Positions 1 to 10,608 of a stretch of DNA of 64,000 nucleotides are shown piece by piece. Both the position numbers and the translations under genes were made by a program. Numbering within the stretch: the stretch's first letter is position 1; every line of letters starts with the position of its first letter. The notes beneath the pieces are model-generated. The model was given only the letters and a program-made list of their open reading frames with translations, did not search any database and was not told the DNA's origin. The DNA comes from Theropithecus gelada (lineage: Eukaryota > Chordata > Mammalia > Primates > Cercopithecidae). The stretch spans positions 55,277,888-55,341,887 of the forward strand of contig NC_037686.1 in the NCBI RefSeq assembly GCF_003255815.1, in the 5' to 3' direction.

Positions 1-80
1 GGAATATTATTCAGCCATTAAAAGAGTTATGGTTGCACAACTCTATGAATGTAATAGAAACATTTGTATGCCTAAAAACC
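1..80 (+). mobile_element. L1M-type 3' fragment, cut by window edge
   Basis: The opening bases read like the 3' part of an old L1M element: a 'ggaatattattcagcc' block followed by 'ggttgcacaactctatgaatgt', both familiar from L1 3' ends. The left part lies outside the window and the right boundary is approximate. Confidence 0.45.
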
Positions 81-1669
81 TTATACTCAGGACCAAAACT
101 GAAGCTCATTCATTAACCCCTGAATGACCAATATACAGCTTTCTTTGACTATTATCTCTGGGGGAGTGCTAATGAAAAAAAATGGTATATAGGGAAGGTG
201 CCTTCTCACAAGAAGTAGACTTAGGGTACTGAAGTTCTGGGTAAATTTCTAGCATCAGCCCATGGATCTGATGTGAGACTGGGGTCTCCTGGAATAGCTC
301 TGGTTGCTCCTGAAGGGAAGGTTCGTGGGCTTTGCTTAAAGCCATTCTAATTTGCTTTCAAACCTGTTTGAATTCAGCTAGGAAAGTGTTGCAGTTAACA
401 ATCCTGATTGTGACATTTATAAGCCCGAATATGGCATTTACTCATGGTGGTAGTGTTGGGACTAGCTCAGGGCAACACTGCAACATAAGGATGGTGAGAA
501 ATGTAATACCTATAAGGCTGTTCTCTTCTCACTCTCAACTGTTCCTTCCATGTTTTAAATTAAATATTTTCCCCTTTTCTATTCTTCCCTTCCTTCCATT
601 CCACAGCTTCTCTCCTTGGCGCCGTTTCCCATCTACCAGCTCAAGATCATTCCAGTGTATCTGATGAGATCTCAGACTTTCAGAAAAGCGATTCTTGGAA
701 TGCCATCTGGCTAACCATTAGATATGTCCAGACAGACACTTTGTGGATTATCTTCAGGAAGGAAGAAAAATAGAAGGGAGTCTCAGAACTATTTATACAA
801 TTATCCTGCAGGCTTTGGCCTGGAAAACAAGAAACTAGGACTTTCAGGTTTTTGATTGCGTTTCTTCTTTCCTGTATTTCATAAAGTTTAAATTATAACC
901 ATCTGTTTCAGAAGATATAAAAATCCTGATTCCATCTTATTCCACGTTAACAGAATACTAACCCTGTATAAGGTTCTGATATAACAGAACCTTATATCAG
1001 TGGAGGCACTCGATGACTATAGTAAAATCACAGGGAAAAACAAGCACCAAGCTGCAGTTCATTGCCTGCCCTGCCTACCTCATTGACCTCCTGCACCTGC
1101 TGATAAAAGGGGCATCTCTCTCTAGAAGGCATCTCATGAAGCGAATGTTTCCCTGTGTAGATGTGTTGACACTGACACTATGATTTCTGCTTATTTGATG
1201 ATGGTGTTGAGGGGGAAGAGGATGGCAATGATGGTAAAAGCTCTTTTCTTCCAACTCTCATTAGACCATTATTCTTTTGCTCATCTTTAATTCTTAAAAT
1301 ATCCCCAAATCATTCCTGGTGAATTCATAGGCATTTCACACTTGGTGATTAATTTAATTTGCTTGCAGTCTTACAGCCTATAGGACAGCATGGGTGTGAA
1401 AAACACCACTCTAGAATTCACCATCTGCAATGAGTCTTACCCTATTCCCCACTCCGTCACTTCTCCCCTCTCAATTCTGTATGTAATCCTCGGTATCTTT
1501 CCATTAAGCTCGAGGCAAGACATGACATTAGGGCCACATAAAATCGCCTTTTCTTGTGGTCCAGGGAAGCTTTGTGCTGTTTTTGGTTAACGTGTTAGAC
1601 TCCAATCTTCTCTCTCAATAGGCTTTCTCTCTTCTCTAGGAAACAGTTTATTTTTCTTTTCTTACCATT
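81..1669. other. Intergenic, nothing recognised
   Basis: There is no exon-like, RNA-like or clear repeat structure here. Open frames are short and look like chance. The stretch is AT-rich noncoding DNA. Confidence 0.5.
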
Positions 1670-1800
1670 AAAAACCTTTATTGAGCACCAACACAGCAAC
1701 ACAGTTGAGCCCCAAACCAGCAACATGGTTTTCAAAGCACTGTGCTGGATACTGGAGATTTGGAGGCAAACAAAACCCGGTTTTTACCCTACAGCAACCA
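1670..1800. repeat. Ancient L2/MIR-like fragment
   Basis: The sequence contains a diverged 'tttattgagcacc ... actgtgctggatactggagat' block typical of old mammalian LINE2/MIR-age repeats. Exact family is uncertain. DNA from 1801 to 3029 has no recognised element except an imperfect direct duplication at about 2754-2840. Confidence 0.4.
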
Positions 1801-3029
1801 AAACCCAAAGGAGAACAAATCACGTAAAGAAATACCTAAAATACAATGAAACAAGAGTTCACAAGTGAAGAGTTCGGTGGTGTGGAGGAGGAATGATTCA
1901 CAAACTATAGCATCTTTATTTTTTCTTCTCTCACATATGATTTTCTAGTATTTGATGGTGAATTTTTTCTTATTTTACTATTTCATATTCCTTTAAATTC
2001 TCTATGTTTTTAAGGTGTGTGTTTTTCATTTTTTATAACACTCTATCTATATTTGGGGGTCTCACAGGTAAATATAACCTTTATTCTGTCTGTTGGATCT
2101 GTGTGGGATATAGAAATCAGGTAAAAAGAAAGATTTGCAGTGAGTAGAAACGCAGCCTCTTGCTGGCTTACAAAACCTTGCAGGTGCCGCCAAGTGCTGG
2201 GATAAAATATGCAGTTGAGTCACACACCATGGTCCAGGCAGATATGCCGCAGGCTCTTAGCAGGAAGAGACAACAAAATGAGTCAGAATGAATGAGAGGA
2301 AAACCTCCCCCTCCAGCCAGAAAGAGAAAGCCTGGAAGACTAGACAAGTTTTATTAACACGTCTTTCAAGAGAATAGCAGAGGCACGCTCTGACGTTGTT
2401 CAATGTCAGCCTCACTGTCAAGGTGAAGCGTGTTTAAGAAAACATGCTTTTGGAAACAAGTCGGATCCACTCCAAACATCGTCCCCTCCTATTAGGACCC
2501 TAAGACCATCAGGGGGCTAACACAAATGTCTTAGAACAAAAAGCAAACATTTTGAAGAGGTTTGCTGAGGGCTGGGGGATGGAGAGGAGCGAGGAAATAG
2601 AGAAGTGTATTACCTGAGAAAGATCAGAGAACATAAAATCTCTTTTTATCTTGAAAAAGGAAGCATGTGTTTTATAAGAGGAGTAATTAACTGCTTATTA
2701 ATGAACTGAATGAAAACAATATTAGAAAGAATGTTCTGGAAAACATTTAAGGCCTTGGCTGAACTAACAAAATGACCCACCCCTGGGGGTCACCCCTTGA
2801 CTGAACTAGCAAGATGACCCACCCACCACACCTGAGGGGGGTGCGTCTTGAGAAGGATTCCTTGCACTGACTGGGTATTTCAGGCGGACTAGCAACTCAC
2901 CTCTGGGAAAAGAGCCAAGAAGCTTAACTGCTTTTTTAAAGGTAGTGTCAGAGGCAAAGGTGAGTCAACACAGCAAGCGCTCTGTCCCTTGGGGCCAACG
3001 TACATAATGCTATTGTAGTAACTGAAGTG

Positions 3030-3321
3030 AAACCCCAGCCTATAATTCCACCACTTTGGGAGGCCAAGGCAAGAGGATTGCTTGAGGTCAGGAGTTTGAG
3101 ATCAGCCTGGGCAACATAGCGAGAGCTTGTCTCTAAAATAAGTAAAAATTCAAAAATTAGCTGGACACGGTAGTGCATGCCTGTAGTCCCACCTACTAGG
3201 AAGGCTGAGATGGGAGGATCCCTTAAGCTCAGGAGGCTGCAGTGAGCCATAATGGCACCACTGCATTCCATCCTGGATGACAGAGCGAAACCCTATCTTA
3301 AAAAAACAAAACAAAAAAAGA
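3030..3321 (+). mobile_element. Alu (AluJ-like), + orientation
   Basis: Both arms are present ('cactttgggaggcc', 'attagctggacacgg', 'gcagtgagcc'), ending in an A-rich tail interrupted by C. Divergence is high, consistent with the old J group. The first bases of the left arm are degraded. Confidence 0.85.
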
Positions 3322-3730
3322 TTCTGCTGGGTTCCTCCCACTTTTCCTCCCAAAGATACTCTTTGTTCCCCAGGGAAATTTATGATTTTGTGAATCAACG
3401 GTAATATTTTCACTTTTTGTTTTTTATAAATTCATTTATTAATGTTATAGATATTCTCTGTGTTAAAAACAATTTTAGTTGCTAGGGATATAGCAATGAA
3501 CTAACCAAAATGGTGTCATCATGGAACTTACTGTCTAGTGAATGAATTGTGACTTCTCAAACTACTTTGGTATAAAATTCAAGGGTATATCTTTTGTCTC
3601 TTGATTATGTGTTCTGAAATTCTCTTCTTGAATCTTTAGCAGTAAGCTTGTTATTGGCAAAGATAACATTTTGGTACCATGTTAAGTAGATGCCCAGGAC
3701 TTACTTTTATGCCCAGGTAATTTTTAATTT
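3322..3730. other. Intergenic spacer with L2-like piece
   Basis: Noncoding. A diverged segment at about 3470-3545 ('gctagggatatagcaatgaac ... gaacttactgtctagtg', interrupted here) resembles an old LINE2-age repeat. Nothing else was recognised. Confidence 0.35.
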
Positions 3731-4012
3731 TTTTTTTTGAGACAGGGTCTTGCTTTGCTGCCCAGGCTGGAATGCAGTGGCACTGTCATGGTTCCTGACC
3801 TCTTGGGCTCAAGTAATCCTCCTGCTTCAGCTTCCTGAGTGGCTGGGACTGCAAGCATGCAGCACCACACCTGGCTAATTTTTGTAATTTTTATAGAGAC
3901 TAAGGCTCACTATGTTGCCCAGGCTGGTGTTGAATTCCTGGCCTCAAGCAATCCTCCCACCTCAGGCTCCCAAAGTACTGGGATTACAGGTGTGAGCCAC
4001 CACACCTGCCCA
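3731..4012 (-). mobile_element. Alu (AluJ-like), - orientation
   Basis: Starts with a poly(T) tract and 'gagacagggtcttgc' and ends 'gtgagccaccacacctgccc', which is a complete reverse-oriented Alu with many substitutions. Confidence 0.88.
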
Positions 4013-4664
4013 TAATTTTTTTTAAGAAAGAATAAAACTGAAGTCTTAATGGGAAATGAAGTTTTTAGTTTTCTTTCAAACGACACCCAAGGCAAGTGTA
4101 ACTGTGACTCAATATTTGATATATACTTTAGGAGGGTTAATGTACTTTTATAATGTGATAATGTTTTAAGTTGTTAAAACAGCATCCAAACTAATATTAC
4201 ATGGCAAGCTGTGGCCACGGGCCAGGAGGTCCTGGACACAAATCTATCAGAGCAGAGTGTGCTTTGCCTCAGAGCTGCCGAACACAAGGAAAGGATAGAT
4301 GGCAACCGCTATGCCACACAAATTTATCCACACATTTAACATCCACGCATTTATCCATGCACTGAGCCTTGCACTGGGCACTGAGGACATGAAGAGGCAA
4401 ATGAATTGGTCCTCAAATTCAAAAATTTCACAGCTAAGCAAAGAAGCAGGTTGGTGTGTAGATAAATGCCTGGGCTAGAGCCGTAATGAAAAGGTGGAAC
4501 AAAGGCAAAATCAGCACCACACAGGGCTGGCTGGCTCTGTCTGAGGGAGGGTGGGACGCAGGTACACCAGTGTTGGAGCTGATCTGCCAGGTAGAGGAGA
4601 GGAAATGTCTATTCAAGACAATAGGTGCAGAGGCCATCTGGCATGGGGGGTAGGTATGAGAAAG
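4013..4664. other. Intergenic, mostly unassigned
   Basis: No gene. A short L2-like piece may lie at about 4320-4400 ('catccacgcatttatccatg', then 'gggcactgaggacatgaag'). Confidence 0.4.
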
Positions 4665-5073
4665 ACTCTATATTCATTTACCAGGGCTGCCATAACAAAA
4701 TAGCACAGGTCAGCTTAAACAGCACACTTGTTTTCTCACAATGCTGGAGGCTGGAAGTCCACGATCATGGTGCTGGCAGGGTAGTTTCCCTTAAGCCTCT
4801 CTCCTTGGGTCCCAGCTGGCCTCTCTCTTGCAGCCTCTGCCCATGGTCCTTCCTCTGTGCACAGGCATCCCTAGTGCCTCTCTTGGTGTCCTAATCTCTT
4901 TTCCTTATAAGGACACCAGTCAAATTGGACTGGTGCCTGCCCTAATGGCCTCATTTTAATTTAATCAGCTCTTTAAAGGACCTACCTCCAACCACAGTCA
5001 TGTTCTGGGTATTATTGAAGGCTAGAGCTTCAAGATATAAATTTAGGGGGGACATAATTCAGCCCCTAACAGA
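4665..5073 (-). mobile_element. MaLR LTR (MLT1-like), antisense
   Basis: Read on the + strand it has the familiar antisense order of an MLT1A-type LTR: 'ccagggctgccataacaaaa', 'ctcacaatgctggaggctgg', 'cttataaggacaccagtcaa' and finally 'gacataattcagcccctaac'. This is an ERVL-MaLR solo LTR. The Charlie transposon abuts its end. The sub-family name is from memory. Confidence 0.75.
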
Positions 5074-5380
5074 TTCTAAAGCAGTAGTTCTCAAAGTGTG
5101 ATGCTGTGGACCCCTGGGGGTCTCCAAGGCCCTTTCAGAGGGTCTGCAAAGTCAAGATTATGATCACAAAAATACTAAGATGTTATTTGCCTTTTTCGCT
5201 GTTGCCATTTGTACTGATGTTTCCATAGCAATGGGGGATACAACTGCAGCTGCCTTAGCTTGAATCGGGACAGCAGTGTCTGATGGTTACCAGTAGTCAT
5301 GGTATTCTTCGCTGCCGTCCATGATGGGTTTTGTCCTAAGCAAGTTTTACATTAAAATGTCCTTGGTAAAGAAATATAAG

Positions 5381-5672
5381 CTTTTTTTTTGGAGAGGGAG
5401 TCTCGCTCTGTTGCCCAGGCTGGAGTGCAGTGGCACGATCTGGGCTCACTGAAAGCTCTGCCTCCCGGGTTCACGCCATTCTTCTGCCTCAGCCTCCCGA
5501 GTAGCTGGGACTACAGGCGCCCACCACCACACCAGGCTAATTTTTTGTATTTTTAGTAGAGATGGGGTTTCACTGTGTTAGCCAGGATGGTCTTGATCTC
5601 CTGACCTTGTGATCCACCGGCCTCAGCATCCCAAAGTGCTGGGATTACAAGCATGAGCCACTGCGCCCAGCC
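5381..5672 (-). mobile_element. AluY-like, - orientation
   Basis: Full-length reverse Alu from the poly(T) tract through 'gagccactgcgcccagcc', with a young-type right arm ('gtgttagccaggatggtc'). It lies inside the Charlie element and directly abuts the next Alu. Confidence 0.93.
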
Positions 5673-5972
5673 TTTTTTTTTTTTTTTTTTGAGATGGAGT
5701 CTTGCTCTGCTGCCCAGACTGGAGTGCAGTGGAGCGATCTCAGCTCACTACAGCCTCTGCCTCCTGGGTTCAAGCAATTTTCCTGTCTCAGTTTCCCAGG
5801 TACCTAGGATTACAGGCATGCACCACCACAACCAGCTAATTTTTGTATTTTTAATAGAGACAGGGTTTTGCCATGTTCGTCAGGCTGGTCTCAAACTCCT
5901 GACCTCAGGTGATCCGCCCTCCTCAGCCTCCCAAAGTGCTGGGATTACAGGTATGAGCCACTGCGCCTGGCC
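5673..5972 (-). mobile_element. AluS-like, - orientation
   Basis: A 20-T tract is followed by 'gagatggagtcttgctctg', and the element ends 'gcgcctggcc'. It sits head to tail with the preceding Alu with no intervening bases, so one inserted at the tail of the other. Confidence 0.93.
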
Positions 5973-6750
5973 AAGCTATTAATTTTATTAAGTCTTGACC
6001 TTTCAGCACATGTCCTTGAGTGTTCTGTGTGATTAAACAGGAAGCACACATACAGTACTTCAGCTGGGTATCCAACTACCATGGTTAATCTCAAGGAAGA
6101 GCACTCGTAGTTTGACTTGCAAGGTGAACTACTGCTTTCTATAGGGAACACTCTTTTTACTTGAAAGAATGACTGGCAACTAGGGTTATTCAGACTTGGC
6201 TGTTTGGTAGACATTTTCTGGAAATGAGCCAAGTAAGTTTGTCACTCTAAGGAAAAACAACTGATAGGATTTGCTTCTTTTAAGATTTTAAGCAAAAATT
6301 AGATTTTTGAAAGTTTTGTATCAGGTATCATGAGTTTGAGAGCTTCCCAATACTTGAAGATTTTGCAGATGAGATCAGTGGTGATATGAATGAATGTGGT
6401 TTGATATTGTATAATAAAATGAATCGATATTTAGAAGATCTCCACAACTCAGTGAATGAATATTTTCCAAACAGTCCATGCATGACGTTATAAAATAATG
6501 CATGAACATGGATAAAAGAACCTTTCAAATTGCAAAATACATGGATTAACGTAACTAATTGGGGAAATTTCACTCATACAGTTTTAGATTCCACATTGCA
6601 ACTAAACTTAAGAAACTACTACTAGTCTACTTTTGGTGAGGTTTCAAAGAATATCTACAACTATAAGAAAGGCTATGACAATTCTCCCCTCTTTTCCAAA
6701 CTCATGTCTTTACAAGGTCAGATTTGTTTTTCACATAATTAAACTAAAAC

Positions 6751-6887
6751 CCAGCTACTCGGGAGGCTGAGGTAGGAGAATTGCTTGAACCTGGGAGGCA
6801 GAGGTTACGACTGAACCAAGATCACACCACTGCACTCCAGCCTGAGTGACAGAGTGAGACTCTGTCTCCATTAAAAAAAAAAAAAAT
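6751..6887 (+). mobile_element. 5'-truncated Alu right arm
   Basis: Begins at 'cccagctactcgggaggctg' and runs to 'gactctgtctcc' and an A-tail. The left arm is missing. It lies inside the Charlie transposase remnant. Confidence 0.88.
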
Positions 6888-7294
6888 TAAAACAACATAT
6901 GATAACAAATCCAACACAGAATATGTGAGAATCCAGCTGTCAAATAGATGCTAAGCCTCATATTAAAGAGACCTATAAAAATGTAAAATAATGCCAGTTT
7001 TCTCACCAAATGTGTTTTGTTTTGGAAAGCAGAACAAGAAACGAAAAAGCCATTTTTCATAAAAATATGTAATTTACGTTAACATACATAAATGGATGGG
7101 TCTTTTACTCATGTTCACGCATGATTTAGCATTGCTTTGAAATGATTTAATCAACACTTTCAAAAGTTTTGGATAAGGTAACTCTACAGCTATAATTCAC
7201 ACAAACCAAACCTCTTTGGATTTCCAATAATAATTTTTAAGAGTATTACAGAGAGGTCCTGAGGCCAAAAAGTATGAGAACTACTGTTGTAAAG

Positions 7295-7743
7295 ATACAA
7301 TTTCCACTGATAAGGCACACTATAGCATGTGGAGAAATAACAGCAAATGATTAACTGAAATTACAAAAAAATTTTAATTCACTAAAGGCATCTGCCAGGC
7401 TGCCAGCAGGACACGGCTGCCCACTGCAGTGGACCTCCATCACTGGGGACCTTGTGCATGGGCCTGTTCAGAGGCATCCACACAGCTTTACAATAGCAGC
7501 ACGGCATATAGATTCTAAAGACATTGCATAACCTGGGAACAATATAAACAATATACATTTACATTATACATTACAATATACATTTCTGGCCTCAAAAGGA
7601 CAGGAAAAAGTGACCCTGAATGTGGGCTTCAGATGGGCAGGAGAGATGGTGTGTCTTGTTCACAAATGTCCCCTTATGCCTATGACAATGCCTGGCTCAT
7701 AATTGGTTTTCAATAGACTTTTATTGTGTAAAAAAATGAATGT
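7295..7743. other. Intergenic, unassigned
   Basis: Noncoding spacer between the Charlie element and the UCHL3 retrocopy. No repeat family was recognised with confidence. Confidence 0.4.
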
Positions 7744-8648
7744 CATGCTAGCTTTTTTTTTTTTTTTTTTTTTTAACTCACATAAAGTTTAATTATCAAG
7801 TTAAGGAAAATATCAAAATGTTTGAGTTAGTGTATGACAGAGAAAATTTAGTTGCAAATCACACAGTATTTGGTGTTTCCATTATTGACAAGCTATGCTG
7901 CAGAAAGAGCAATCGCATTAAATCTTAGTTCATCAGGGTCACGCTCCATAAACTTCTTGCAAACTTCTATGGCATCCTCTAATAAAGTTTCATCACTAGT
8001 TTCACCATGGTTAATTGGAAATGGTTTCCGCCCATCTAATTCATAGAGATGCCCATCTACATGAACTAATGCAATAAAATGAAGATCTACTTTTTCATCT
8101 ATATTTGGTGCCTCAGTCTGACCTTCATGGGCACTGGTCTCATGAGTAACTCGGATGGCATCATAGTTCTCCAGGTATCTGGCTCGTTCTTCAGGGCTCA
8201 TTGATACAGATTCCTCCAGGAATTTTTTCAAGGTTGATCCAGATTCAAAGTGCATCTTGTCTTTATTGTTTGCAATAGCATGAATCAGTCCAATTGTTCC
8301 ACAGGCATTGCTGATCATTTGCTTCATGAAATATACTGATGATGTAACAGCTTGTCCCTGAGATTTTATTTTTTCTTCCTCTTCTGTTCTGAATACTTCA
8401 TACTTTTCTGTAATAGGAAAGAGAAGTAATACTGCGCAGACTGGTCTTGGTACCATGCTAAGGAGTTCAGGATCCATTCCATATACATCGACGAATTGCC
8501 AGTTAGGATGCAGACCTAATTGTTTGAGAAACTGGTTGGTGACCTCGGGATTGGCCTCCAGCGGCAGCCAGCGTTGACCCTCCATGGCCGCGGTGACCGG
8601 CCCTCCAGCTCTGACAGCCGCCGCCTTCGCCGCCCCATGCTAGCTTTT
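7744..8648 (-). mobile_element. Processed UCHL3 insertion (UTRs, poly(A), TSD)
   Basis: The whole cDNA insertion. The 5' leader is 8586-8635 (about 50 bases, GC-rich). The 3' UTR is 7775-7892, with an ATTAAA signal in reverse at 7788-7793. The poly(A) tail is seen as 22 T at 7753-7774. Target-site duplications 'catgctagctttt' lie at 7744-7756 (overlapping the tail) and 8636-8648. On the - strand the target reads AT/AAAA, close to the L1 endonuclease preference. The 5' end appears near full length. Confidence 0.88.
7893..8585 (-). CDS. UCHL3: UCHL3 retrocopy with intact 230-aa frame
   Basis: The - strand frame encodes a complete 230-residue ubiquitin carboxyl-terminal hydrolase L3-like protein, the usual length of UCHL3, a cytosolic C12-family cysteine protease that cleaves small adducts from the C-terminus of ubiquitin and NEDD8. 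The catalytic set is present: Gln89 (oxyanion hole), Cys95 in 'NACGTIG', His169 and Asp184. The crossover-loop region (about 147-166) is also intact. From memory, differences from human UCHL3 include Ala79 (Asp), Met90 (Thr, next to the oxyanion Gln) and Asn161 (Ser). There are no introns. The ATG at 8583-8585 is followed without interruption by TAG at 7893-7895. The parent gene is multi-exonic, so this is a processed copy. Nothing here shows whether it is transcribed; it could be a young pseudogene that has not yet decayed. Confidence 0.88.
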   Translation of the reverse strand: MEGQRWLPLEANPEVTNQFLKQLGLHPNWQFVDVYGMDPELLSMVPRPVCAVLLLFPITEKYEVFRTEEEEKIKSQGQAVTSSVYFMKQMISNACGTIGLIHAIANNKDKMHFESGSTLKKFLEESVSMSPEERARYLENYDAIRVTHETSAHEGQTEAPNIDEKVDLHFIALVHVDGHLYELDGRKPFPINHGETSDETLLEDAIEVCKKFMERDPDELRFNAIALSAA

Positions 8649-9210
8649 ATACATTATGTGATGGTTAATATTAGGTATCAATTTGAGTGGATTGAGGGAT
8701 GCCTAGATGGCTAGTATTGTTTCTGGGTATGTCTGTGAGAGTGTTGCCAGAGGAGATTGACATTACGGTGGATGGACTAGGAGAGGAGGGCCCACCCTCA
8801 AAGAGGGTGGATGCCATCCAATTAGCTGCCAGCACAGCTAGAACAAAGCAGGGGGAGGAAGCGGGGGATACATTTGCTTGCTGCATCTTCTGGCTCTCTC
8901 TTTCTTTCTGTACCAGACCCTTGCTTCCACTCCTCCTGCCCTTGGACATTAGACTCAAGGTTCTTCCGCCTTTGGATTCTGGTACTTGCACTAGTGGCAT
9001 CCCAGGGGCTCTCGGGCCTTCAGCCACAGACTGAAGGCTGCACTGTTGACTTCCCTGGTTCTTAAACTTTCAAACTTGGATTGAGCCACTACCAGCTTCT
9101 CTCTTTCCCCAGCTTGCAGATGGCCTGTTGTGGGACTTTGCCTTGTAATCATGTGAGCCAATTCTCCCTAATAAACTCCCTCTGGAGAACCCTGACTAGT
9201 ACACACTGTA
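8649..9210 (+). repeat. Old LTR-like repeat, family not resolved
   Basis: This ~560-bp unit runs from 'gatggttaatattaggtatc' to 'ctggagaaccctgactagta'. I recognise both ends as belonging to a common primate interspersed repeat. It carries an AATAAA ('cctaataaactccc') about 30 bases before its end, as an LTR R-U5 would. I cannot name the family reliably. Short open frames on both strands look like chance. Confidence 0.5.
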
Positions 9211-10111
9211 ATTAACAATCAGCCATCAAGTATTCATTGGGCAGCTCTTCCCAGTAATAAAAATTGGGCTAGAAACTGTAAAACCATATGGCCAAATCAT
9301 AAAATACGATATCTGTTATCAAGGTGTTTACTGTAAGTTGGGAACAGAGACAATTACACAGGGAGAATCACCATGAGCAGGAGTGGCCAAGGAGCTGTGA
9401 TTTCAGCTAGGATGAGAAAAGGAAGCAAAGACAGGTCTGAAAATCTATATACTGAGGAGAAATGGGAGATACTTCTGATTAGAGAGAACAGGATGAAACA
9501 ATTAAGACCTTAAAAATTAGGTCATTGCCCTGAAAATAATTTTAAAATCAAAGCTGGAAGAGAACTTAAAAAACAATTCAGTCTCATCTCATATTTTAGA
9601 GGTGAGGAAACTGAGGCCTGGGAAGCAGGTGACTTGCCTCAGTGAACAGGTCAGTTTGCAGTACACCCTTGATTCACAAGAAAGACAACCTTCCATTTGT
9701 TCTGACCTCACAGTGTGCAGATCAAACCGGGGCCTGTTGCAATGAGCAATGGAAGCCATGATGGTCCCTGGGCCAGAAGGGTGACATGCACTCCACATCT
9801 GCTTATTGTGGAGCGAATGAGCAAAGCGTTGTTTCAGGAACATTCCCCTGTAGCAGAAATGCTGGCAGATCTTTGAGCTTCCAAGACAGAATATCTATAA
9901 TCCAAAATCAAAGTCCTCGACTCTGGAGGTAGCAGTGAGATTGGAGATGAAGAATTAAACCCGAAATACAGGAATTAGTGACAGTTTGCAAACTGAAATA
10001 AAACATCCAAAATGCTCAGAGGTGACCTCCGAGGCATTCAGATTCCCAGAAGGGAGATCTGACAACACACGTTTGAAGGTAGTGATGGGAAAATAGCCAA
10101 ACCGTTTCCTG
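9211..10111. other. Intergenic with MIR-like fragment
   Basis: A MIR-type core at about 9585-9690 ('gaggtgaggaaactgaggcc ... gtgacttgcctcagtgaac', interrupted) is the only recognisable piece. An L2-like piece may lie at about 9215-9355. No exon signal. Confidence 0.45.
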
Positions 10112-10117
10112 ATCTCA

Positions 10118-10268
10118 CTTTTCTTTTTTTCTTTTCTTTTCTTTTCTTTCTTTCTTTCTTTCCCTTCCTTCCTTTCCTTCCTTCCTTCCTTCCTTCCTTC
10201 CTTCCTTCCTTCCTTCCTTCCTTCCTTCCTTCCTTCCTTCCTTTCTTTTCTTTTCTTTTCTTTTCTTT

Positions 10269-10331
<63 letters not shown>

Positions 10332-10394
10332 CTTTCTCTCTCTCTTTTTCTTTCTTTCTTCTTTTCTTTTCTTTCTCTTTCTCTTTCTTTCTTT
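10118..10394 (-). repeat. Homopyrimidine CTTT/CCTT microsatellite
   Basis: About 277 bases of almost pure pyrimidine: blocks of CTTTT, CTTT, CCTT and again CTTT, with mirror symmetry around the CCTT core. It directly abuts the 5' 'gagacagggtctc' of a reverse Alu, so it is an expanded and shuffled Alu poly(A) tail. The lysine/arginine/glutamate-rich open frame across it is a repeat artefact. Confidence 0.95.
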
Positions 10395-10535
10395 GAGACA
10401 GGGTCTCACTCTCTCACCCAAGCTGGAGTGCAGTGGCCTGATCATGGCTCACTGCAGCCTTGACCTCCCCAGGTCCCGCCTCAGCCTCCCAAGTAGATAG
10501 GACTGCAGGCCCGTGCCACCACCCCCGGCTATGAT
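10395..10535 (-). mobile_element. Alu monomer fragment, - orientation
   Basis: Reverse Alu right-monomer sequence from 'gagacagggtctcac' to 'caccacccccggct'. The rest of the element is missing. Confidence 0.85.
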
Positions 10536-10564
10536 TGCACCTTTCTAACAACAGGTTATAGTTC

Positions 10565-10567
10565 TAT

Positions 10568-10606
<39 letters not shown>

Positions 10607-10608
10607 TT
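10565..10608. repeat. (TTTA)n microsatellite
   Basis: About eleven TTTA units in tandem with no interruption. Confidence 0.95.

Larger units (their letters stand above)
5082..7286 (+). mobile_element. hAT-Charlie DNA transposon with decayed transposase
   Basis: The element starts 'cagtagttctca' (5082) and ends with the exact inverse 'tgagaactactg' (7275-7286), giving a 12-bp perfect terminal inverted repeat. It is flanked by 8-bp direct repeats 'ttctaaag' (5074-5081) and 'ttgtaaag' (7287-7294) with one mismatch; 8-bp duplications are the hAT hallmark. Sub-terminal sequence ('cccctgggggtctccaaggccctttcag') matches Charlie-group elements as I remember them. The interior (about 5975-7000) is a + strand transposase region broken by many stops and indels. 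Three Alus (5381-5972 and 6751-6887) inserted later; without them the element is about 1.5 kb. Confidence 0.82.

Noticed and set aside
8671..9034. Opposed ~110-codon frames next to the UCHL3 retrocopy
   Set aside because: Both lie within an old LTR-like repeat and shadow each other; there is no family resemblance.
10038..10445. 135-codon lysine/glutamate/arginine-rich frame
   Set aside because: It is a translation of the CTTT/CCTT microsatellite and an Alu fragment.
10565..10608. TTTA array considered as a CRISPR-like or satellite array
   Set aside because: It is a pure 4-bp microsatellite with no spacers, in a vertebrate genome.
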